From an uncultured Eubacteriales bacterium (GTDB lineage Bacteria; Bacillota; Clostridia; Oscillospirales; Oscillospiraceae), in the NCBI GenBank assembly GCA_902492005.1, contig CABUJV010000010.1:1-51088 (forward strand): a stretch of 51,088 nucleotides of DNA. Direction: 5' to 3'. Shown piece after piece: positions 1 through 6,700 of the stretch. How positions within the stretch are numbered: the stretch's first letter is position 1; the number at the start of each line of letters is the position of its first letter. The position numbers and the translations under genes are program-made. The notes below the pieces were generated by a model. It worked only from the letters and a program-made list of their open reading frames with translations. It was not told where the DNA came from and did not search any database.

Positions 1-181
1 CGCCGCCGGACCTCCGGTACAGCGGAAGAAGGGCATCTGCCGCCATGGGCAGGACATGCTGCTCCGCCGCGAGCTGCCAGAGCATCTGCCATTCCTCCGG
101 CTGTGTCAGCAGGCACCGAGCCTCTCGCCGCCAGAGGAAGGCCTCCAGCCCCTCCAAGAGCTGCCGCTCATGTAGCTCCAC
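1..181 (-). CDS. Nucleotidyltransferase-like protein (NTP_transf_5 type), N-terminal part only
   Basis: Sixty codons are visible before the gene runs off the left edge. The start is a GTG at 181-179 preceded by GGAGAGGGGG, and it overlaps the 3' end of the phosphoesterase gene by 14 bases, so the two are probably translationally coupled. The visible part is helical and contains WQMLWQLAAEQHVLP. This resembles the opening helices of the uncharacterised nucleotidyltransferase family (PF14907), which recurs in peptide-modification operons with PqqD-like and HPr-kinase-like proteins, for example paeninodin-type lasso clusters. The nucleotide-binding region is outside the window, so the assignment rests on a short stretch plus gene context. 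Confidence 0.55.
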   Translation of the reverse strand, partial: MELHERQLLEGLEAFLWRREARCLLTQPEEWQMLWQLAAEQHVLPMAADALLPLYRRSGG

Positions 182-1112
182 AGGTATCCCCCCTCTCCGG
201 TCCATCTGCCGGCACCAAATCCAGCACCATGAGCTCCGGCGGATTGTTGAATCTGGGCAGCCGCTCCCGCTGGCTGCCCAGACCGCTGGTGATGGCGAAG
301 GTCAGCCGGCCCTTTTGATAAACGCCATGGATGTAGGTCGGAAAAAGGCCCTGATCCCCGCCGAACACACCGCCCAGCAGGGGCAGGACCACCTGCCCGC
401 CATGGTCGTGGCCGCTGACGACCAGGTCGATATCCCAGGTCGCCGTGGCCTCTCCAAACAGGAAGCTGTCCGGCCGGTGGGACAGCATAATCTTATAGGC
501 ATCCGTATCCTGGAAGGCCCGCAAAAAGGAATAGACCTCCGGGGCCATGCTCTCCGGGTCGCAGGTGTTGTGGTCATCCTGCGCAAAGGCATAGTCATAC
601 AGCCCTCCCAGACGAATCGAAACGCCTCTTACCTGAATATCCGTAAAGGACTTTTCCAGTACAGTTGCTCCCGCCGTCTCCAGTTCCGACTGGAGATCAG
701 ATGTGCCCGCGCGGAGGTAATCCCGCTCATGATTGCCCCAAGCATAGTAGACAGGAGCGACGCCGCTGAAACGGCGGACCAAAGCGGCCACTCTTTCCGC
801 ATTTGGGGAATCGGAATTGAGCATATCCCCGTCCAGCAGGATCAGATCCGGCTCCGCTTCGGCAGCAAGGTCCAGGAGCGCACCATCCGCTTCGGTCAGG
901 CAGCCGTGGAGATCAGACAAGACCAGCAGGCGGACGGGTGCACCCAGGCACCCGGCTTCGATTTCCCAGGTCCGCAGGACAGGGCTATGATAGGACCGCC
1001 AGATGGAATGACCCACCCAGAGGACCAGCAGAAGCAGAACGCACCCCGCCGCCCGCCGCCGGTATCTCGGCGCTTTTGTTCGGTCCATTCCGCGCCGCAG
1101 CCACGCGCTCAT
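168..1112 (-). CDS. Membrane-anchored calcineurin-like metallophosphoesterase
   Basis: A dinuclear-metal phosphoesterase of the YkuE/YaeI type. One N-terminal transmembrane segment (CVLLLLVLWVGHSIW) follows an Arg-rich cytoplasmic tip, placing the catalytic domain outside the membrane. All metal-ligand motifs are present in order: SDLHG, LDGDML, WGNHE, LSHRPD and VSGHDHGG. The substrate is unknown. In this operon it could act on a phosphorylated peptide or a lipid, but YkuE-like enzymes also process lipid or wall precursors. An ATG at 1112 (weak GGGG upstream) gives about 314 residues. A GTG at 1151 is also open but would overlap the preceding gene by 20 bases. The next gene overlaps its 3' end. 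Confidence 0.85.
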   Translation of the reverse strand: MSAWLRRGMDRTKAPRYRRRAAGCVLLLLVLWVGHSIWRSYHSPVLRTWEIEAGCLGAPVRLLVLSDLHGCLTEADGALLDLAAEAEPDLILLDGDMLNSDSPNAERVAALVRRFSGVAPVYYAWGNHERDYLRAGTSDLQSELETAGATVLEKSFTDIQVRGVSIRLGGLYDYAFAQDDHNTCDPESMAPEVYSFLRAFQDTDAYKIMLSHRPDSFLFGEATATWDIDLVVSGHDHGGQVVLPLLGGVFGGDQGLFPTYIHGVYQKGRLTFAITSGLGSQRERLPRFNNPPELMVLDLVPADGPERGDTCGAT

Positions 1113-1131
1113 CCCCGATCCCCACGCCGCT

Positions 1132-1392
1132 TCATAGGATCTCCATTTCACGCAGCCGCCCCAAAAACTCCGCTACGTCCTTGTCCAGGGTCTCCCGGCT
1201 GACGTCGTATTCCTCCAGCAGGGCGTCCACCAGGGCCGCCTCATTCTCCGCCTGGGGCAGCAGCTCCCAAATGCGGGCGGCTGCCTCGGTCAATACGAAC
1301 AGACCGTTATCCTTCAGGACGGTGCTGCCCACCGGGATGAGGGCGTAGTCCCCTGCGATATCCCGCAGCACCAGCTCCTTTTTAATTTCCAT
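1132..1392 (-). CDS. PqqD-like RiPP recognition element protein
   Basis: An 86-residue stand-alone PqqD-family protein. Such proteins form a winged-helix RiPP recognition element that binds the leader of a precursor peptide and delivers it to a modifying enzyme. Visible signatures are an N-terminal beta-rich half (LVLRDIAGDYALIPVG), the family's LTEAAARIWELL segment, and a C-terminal helix pair with DVSRETLDKDVAEFL. The gene starts inside the radical SAM gene (11-base overlap), so the two proteins are probably made together. The ATG at 1392 has GAGG about nine bases upstream; a TTG at 1401 is a weaker alternative. In this operon its likely client is the small peptide encoded at 3436-3693. Confidence 0.85.
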   Translation of the reverse strand: MEIKKELVLRDIAGDYALIPVGSTVLKDNGLFVLTEAAARIWELLPQAENEAALVDALLEEYDVSRETLDKDVAEFLGRLREMEIL

Positions 1393-2515
1393 CCCCTTCA
1401 ACCTCTTTCCCGTATTTCTCCCAGGTCAGTTTGCAGAGTGTTTTCGTCATGGTACAGACATACTCCGGCTTACCGCTGAAGCGGCCCGTCTCTGCAAAGC
1501 AGGAGGCGGCACAGACGGCGCACTGCTGGCGCAGAGGGCATCCCGTACACTCCTGCGGAAGCCGAATCCGTTCGATCTCCTCCCGGGCCGAACGCCAGGC
1601 GGCCGCAAAGCCCTTTTCCAGAACGGAGACGCCTGGGGAAGTCATCATGCCGCAGGGTATCATACGGCCATCCCACGTCATCCAGAAGGAACTGCGCCCA
1701 GCCCGGCAGCGGACCGCTTCGCCCTCGCCGCCGGTACAATCCTCCCGCTCCGGTGGCAGGCCTCCCTGGGCCGCCGCCCGCCGCAACGCATCCCGGCTCA
1801 TGCTCTGCTCCCGGCAGAGAAGCTGGCAATGCGCCGCATCCCGGGCGTCAAGCCGGTGCTGCGCACTGCCTGCCCGGCCGCCGCTCAGCCGTACGGGGGG
1901 AAACATATATGCGGTCGCTTTGACCTGCAGGTTCAATTCCCGGGCCACCTCATAGATTTTTGCAATATCGCCGCAGTTATACGGCGTAATCGAGGCATTC
2001 AGGCGAATCGACAGCCCCGCTTTCCGGGCGGCCTTCAGGTTGGCAATCACCTGGTGAAACATGGGCCTGCCGCACAGGCGCTCATAGGTTTCATCGCTGC
2101 CTCCATACAGAGTCACGTTCAAACGGAGCGGCGGGTCTTTCCGTAAAAACTCCAGCAATTCTCCCTGCAGCAGAGACCCGTTCGTGTTCACCGAGATCAG
2201 CAGGCCCATTTGCTTCAGCTCATGGAGCAGCCGGGGAAACTCCGGACGAAGCAGGGGCTCGCCGCCGGTGAGCAGCAGGAATACCATCCCGGCCTCTTTC
2301 GCCTCCCGGGCAATGGCAAGCCACTCCTCTGCGGCGAGCTCCCGGAGGTCCGGACGTTCCTGGTGGATATAGCACATCTTGCAGTGAAAATTGCAGCGGG
2401 GCGTCAATTCGAAGGTCCCGCTGACCGGAAGGCCCAGGCGGTTCCCCTTCTGATGGATATAGGCAGACCACATCGGCTCTGCTTCGCCGCCCAGCGGACG
2501 TCTCTGTTCGCTCAT
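1382..2515 (-). CDS. Radical SAM/SPASM peptide maturase
   Basis: A 377-residue radical S-adenosylmethionine enzyme. The cluster-binding motif CNFHCKMC (Cys41, Cys45, Cys48) is followed by the SAM-binding LTGGEPLLRPEF and VNTNGSLL motifs. A Cys-rich SPASM tail holds CGMM, CTGCPLRQQCAVCAASCF and a final Cys near YVCTMTK, so auxiliary iron-sulfur clusters are expected. SPASM enzymes beside PqqD-like proteins typically install carbon-sulfur, carbon-carbon or epimerised residues in ribosomal peptides. The ATG at 2515 has GGAGAG seven bases upstream and overlaps the kinase-like gene's stop as ATGA. The frame stays open upstream to 2653, but that part lies inside the previous gene. The chemistry installed here cannot be read from sequence. 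Confidence 0.9.
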   Translation of the reverse strand: MSEQRRPLGGEAEPMWSAYIHQKGNRLGLPVSGTFELTPRCNFHCKMCYIHQERPDLRELAAEEWLAIAREAKEAGMVFLLLTGGEPLLRPEFPRLLHELKQMGLLISVNTNGSLLQGELLEFLRKDPPLRLNVTLYGGSDETYERLCGRPMFHQVIANLKAARKAGLSIRLNASITPYNCGDIAKIYEVARELNLQVKATAYMFPPVRLSGGRAGSAQHRLDARDAAHCQLLCREQSMSRDALRRAAAQGGLPPEREDCTGGEGEAVRCRAGRSSFWMTWDGRMIPCGMMTSPGVSVLEKGFAAAWRSAREEIERIRLPQECTGCPLRQQCAVCAASCFAETGRFSGKPEYVCTMTKTLCKLTWEKYGKEVEGDGN

Positions 2516-3360
2516 AAATATCTCTCCAACATCTCCACCGCACTTTGATCGGCTCTGCAGTCCAATTTCCAAATGGGCGCCTCGCCAATCAGGCGGGACA
2601 GAATCCCGGTCACGTTTCGTACGTCCTCGGGGTTCCAAGTCTGGTAGGAGCACTGTGGAAGCAGCGCCCGAAATGCATCCAGGCCCCGCATGGGCCGGAT
2701 GCTGGTTTTCGGGGCCTTCCCCGGCAGGACCAGCGCCGCAACCGGCGCACTGTCGTTCTTACAAATACCGGAAGTGCCGGAAAAACAGATGCCGTGCGCC
2801 TGAACGCGCCCCTGCTCCGTCCGGAGCAGCACACGATCTCCGTTGATGACCTCCGCGCGGCGATGCTGTTCCCACAGCGCGGCCTGCGTCGATTTGCCGG
2901 CGCCGCTTGCCCCCGAAAAGAGCAGGCCCTCTCCATTCTCCAACCGGATATACGAAGCGTGAAGAATCAGCCCGCCCGACTCCAGCAAAAGTCCGGACAG
3001 GTCCGCAGCCTCGAGCACATCCAATACGCGAATGCCCGGACCGCCGTTTGTCTCCCAGTACAGGTCAATGCTGCTCCCTCTGCGCACCCGGAGGCAATAG
3101 GGATGGAACAGATCGCCCGGCGCCCGCGGGGCGGTCAGCACTCGCCTCTCCCCGTTCCCGTCCTGCCAGACACAGCATTTGTTATTTCGCATCCAGGGCG
3201 GATCATTCGGCACGCGGACCGCATGGACTGGGCGCACACAGATCCGGAAAACCGGGACCCCGCCGGCTCGAAATACCTTCAGCTCATTCCCTTCGCAGAG
3301 GGCGGTCTGGCTCTCGATGCGAAAACCCACGCCGCCGAAGCGGTAATCCAGCGTATCCAT
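2512..3360 (-). CDS. HPr-kinase-like P-loop protein of a RiPP cluster
   Basis: A protein of about 282 residues related to the C-terminal domain of HPr(Ser) kinase. It has a Walker A loop GASGAGKST near residues 150-158, an upstream LILHAS strand-helix typical of the fold, and an INGDR segment after the P-loop. It lacks the N-terminal HPr-kinase domain. Stand-alone versions occur in lasso-peptide and radical SAM peptide clusters; in paeninodin-type clusters such a kinase phosphorylates a C-terminal serine of the precursor. Here the adjacent precursor ends in Ser-Ser. The ATG at 3360 has AAGGGAG eleven bases upstream; an ATG at 3390 is also possible but has a poorer site inside a hairpin stem. 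It ends in an ATGA overlap with the radical SAM gene. Confidence 0.8.
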   Translation of the reverse strand: MDTLDYRFGGVGFRIESQTALCEGNELKVFRAGGVPVFRICVRPVHAVRVPNDPPWMRNNKCCVWQDGNGERRVLTAPRAPGDLFHPYCLRVRRGSSIDLYWETNGGPGIRVLDVLEAADLSGLLLESGGLILHASYIRLENGEGLLFSGASGAGKSTQAALWEQHRRAEVINGDRVLLRTEQGRVQAHGICFSGTSGICKNDSAPVAALVLPGKAPKTSIRPMRGLDAFRALLPQCSYQTWNPEDVRNVTGILSRLIGEAPIWKLDCRADQSAVEMLERYL

Positions 3361-3394
3361 GTCGGATATTTCTCCCTTCGCCCCGGTCATATGG

Positions 3395-3428
3395 CAAAGG
3401 CCCCGCCCTTTATGGGGCAGGGCCTTTG
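3395..3428 (-). promoter_or_regulatory. Hairpin between precursor gene and maturation genes (attenuator or mRNA-stability element)
   Basis: CAAAGGCCC (3395-3403) pairs with GGGCCTTTG (3420-3428), and an inner GCCC/GGGC extends the stem to 13 pairs with one mismatch and a six-base loop. It starts about eight bases after the precursor stop. It lacks a U-tract, so it looks more like a processing or stability element, or a leaky attenuator, than a full terminator. It would favour more precursor than enzyme. Confidence 0.6.
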
Positions 3429-3435
3429 TGGATGC

Positions 3436-3693
3436 TTACGAGGAAAAGAAGCCGTGAAGATCGGTGGGACCATGATAGCAGTAAGTGTCGTACTGTCCCG
3501 CCACAGACCACTGCTGGCTGCTGCAGTTATTATTCATAAAGAGGAAGAAATCTCCACTGCCAATTTGTATGCCGCAGACGTCCCAGTCGCCCTGATTGGC
3601 CGTCCCCGCCTCGGCGCCGCAGCTTCTTGCGATGTTGGCGCTCAACTCAAAGCTCTCAAACATGATCTCGGGCTTGCAATAAGTCTTTTTCAT
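3436..3693 (-). CDS. Putative RiPP precursor peptide (85 residues, five Cys)
   Basis: A small peptide with a charged leader-like start (MKKTYCKPEIMFESFELSAN) followed by a Cys/Gly/Asn/aromatic-rich C-terminal half. Cysteines are at residues 6, 25, 40, 57 and 72; the peptide ends HGFFSS. There is no hydrophobic signal sequence, so it is not an ordinary secreted protein. The ATG at 3693 has AAAGGGGTG about eight bases upstream; an upstream GTG at 3714 would leave no Shine-Dalgarno site. The leader pattern KPxIxFExFxLSxxIAxxC resembles, from memory, other small leader peptides of gut Clostridia. Its gene lies between the GH20 gene (17-base gap) and the kinase/radical SAM/PqqD genes. The modified residues and mature product are unknown. 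Confidence 0.75.
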   Translation of the reverse strand: MKKTYCKPEIMFESFELSANIARSCGAEAGTANQGDWDVCGIQIGSGDFFLFMNNNCSSQQWSVAGQYDTYCYHGPTDLHGFFSS

Positions 3694-3710
3694 TTTGCAA
3701 CACCCCTTTC

Positions 3711-6700
3711 TCACTGCGCGGCGACGGTTGCGCCGCCGGTCACTTTCAATGTCGTGACGGAAATCATGCCTGCATTGCCCTCCCCCGCGTGGATCTCCAG
3801 CGTATCACTCAGGGAAATCGTGTAATAGAGGTCGGTGGCGGTATCCAGGGCGATCTCCTTCTCATTCACCGTGACCGTCCCAGTGGTCCCGGACGCCAGG
3901 CGCAGTCCGAGCTGAACGTCCGCCGGAGTACCGGTGACGGCAACGGGAATGGAGACAGACTGCCCAGCCGAGAGGTAGACCTCGTTGTTGGGGCCATACT
4001 GCTGGTACTCGTCATAGGTAACGCCGGTGTCCTTCCCGTCGATGGTCACGGTACCGAATTCATCCTTTTTATCTGCATAGGCCTCCAGCAACAGGTCGCG
4101 CACCTCGTAGTACTTTGGCGCGTTCTCTCCATCCGAAGCGTAGCCGGCGGGTTCGGGGCTCAAGGTATCGTAGATGCGGACGGCATCCAGAACAAAGTCC
4201 ACATTGCCGCCGCCCAGGAGGGCGATGGAGGGCACCTCGACGGTCACGGTATAGGTCCCGTGGTCGAGACCCGTGACCCGCATCACGGGAATCTGATAGA
4301 GCGTACCGTTGTCTTTCTGGGTCCATGTGCCGTCAGCCTGATACTCCAGGCCGTAGTAGTTGTACACCATGTGCTGCCCGACCACGGCTCCGCTGCTGTC
4401 CTTCACCGTCACGAAGATCGCCGCGGAATCCCGGGCTGTCTCGCTGATGAGGTCGAAGCCGGTGCCGGTAAAGGTAAACTCGGCCTTGGGTGCGGTGGAA
4501 CCCAGCTCACCGGAAGCCGTGATCGTCCTGCTTCCGCCCATGCTGATGTTCTGGAAGCCCGCATAGGCGTCGTCAAAGCCGTAGTTGTTGGAATCGCTGC
4601 CCAGCCTCGCCGTATTCTGCATGGCCGTCACAGAGCCGGTCGTCTCCACCACGTTCTCTTCATAGTAGACCGTAGTAGCCGGATAAATGTAGATGGTATG
4701 CGTAGCCGGACCAGTGTCATCGGTAAGGGTAAGCGTCAGTCTCTCAACGCCCTGCAGGATCTCCGTTGGGGTGTACACCAAGCCCTCACCCACCGCCACC
4801 TCAGCCGTGCCATACCGTGCGCCCGATACCGTGACGCTGGTCCAGCCTCCGGTCAGCCCCAGGTCCTGGGGGGTGATGGTGAGGGGCAGACCGTAATCCA
4901 TGACAAAGCTGGCGGCATTATCACCAAAGGTGTAGTACAGGGAAACCGTCTTTCCGTCCTCGCTGCGCTCCACCCGGACGCAGGTATAGCCGCTGTAGCG
5001 GTACTGCGCGCCGATGGCGGGCATGGTATCCAGATCCGCCGAGACCGTCTGGGTTTTGCCCTGGAGATTGGTCACGGCGCCGTGGACCAGGTCCCCTTTC
5101 CATGGGTCGCCCAACCCAATGCCCGCATCAAAGAGCGTGCCACCGGCAACGGCGATGTGGTAGGAATAGAATTCGGCGTCTGCCGTCTGGTCGACGTAGC
5201 GGACCGTGAGGGAATCCTCGGTCGCCTTCGTACGGACGTAATAGGTGACCAGCATGCCGTGGCGGTTGAAAATCTCCAAGCCCGGAACAACAGGGTCGCC
5301 GCCCTCCTTATAAAGCATCTCACCGGAGATGTTCGTATAACGCAGGCTCTCATCCGCGAAGTCACCCAGATTTGCCGGGTCATCCACCCAGACAACCTTT
5401 TCTATGCCGTTATATGCATAGCTTGTAGCATATTGCGCATTGCTGGCAACCTGCGTGGACTGGTTATCATTGGTTGCCCTCACCGTGATCATATAGACCT
5501 CGTAATCCTCCGTCTCCTCCGCACGGATCATGCCGATTTCACGGTAGTTATGATACCAAGTGTATCTGTCGCCGCCGTATTGATGGACTGTGGTAGTGGC
5601 GTTAGGATCACAGTGGAACGCCATCGTTTTAGCAACAGGAAAAGCACTGGGGGTCTGCTCGCCGGATTCATACTTTACGGCAAAATCGACCAGGACAAAA
5701 TTCGAGCTGTTATAGCTGGTGGAAGGCACTACACCCCAGTCCACCACTTGTGTTTCCACCTCAGTGGTAACATCCGTCTTCTGCAGGTAGTAGGCCACGA
5801 TCTGATCGCCGTATGCCACGTTGGTCCAAGCCGTACCGTCTCCGGAATAGGCCCAGGCGCCGTCCCAGTAGCGGATACGGGTAAAGTCCGTGCCGGACTT
5901 GGTCTGATCCAGACTGGTCGTGGTCTGCGTATGGCTGCTGTCCAGCCGCGTCCCCTTCCAGAACACCATCCCATTACCATCAGAGGTGCCCGTGGCGGGA
6001 ACCAGGTCACGGAACAGAGCGCCGTCCTCGCTGTAAACACCGGGGGCATCGGCGTAGATCGCCATACTGGTGCCTTCGGTCGTCGTGACCCGGCGGTTGG
6101 TGATCCAGAACTCCACGGTCTGTGGGGTGACGAAGCTCAGGTCCTCGGGGGTAACGGTGATGATATACTGCACGTTTCCGATGACCACGGAGGTGGTGCC
6201 CGCCGAATGTCCGGTGAAGGTCACGGTGGTGGAAGCCGGGACAGCCGCAGAGCCGGACGCCCGGTAAACCGTGATGCTGGGAGTATTGAAAGTATTCTGA
6301 GTTCTCTCCTGGTTTCCATATTGCGTAAAGCTACTTCCGTTGTCTGTGGAGTAATACCAAGTATAGGTATAGGTGATTGAAAATATACCACTGCTGGTCC
6401 GGGTCGCATACAGCGGATAATAGCTCTCGCCTACCTTTACATAGTAGCCGGTAGACGCCCGCGTGGAATTTCTGCCGAGTAGATCATTATACGTCACATG
6501 CGCCTCACCATAATTCGTGGTGGACTCCGAGCCATCCGTACCGGTCACCGTCACCGTAGCGATGCTCTCGTCGCCGGTCGTATAGCTGCCGGCGTAGTTC
6601 GCATCCGCAATCGTGTCGGCAGCGGTCGCTCCCACCGCGACGGTGATTTCTCTCGTCTCCGCCGCCTCCACCGCGTCTCTGACCGTCAGGTCATAGGTAG

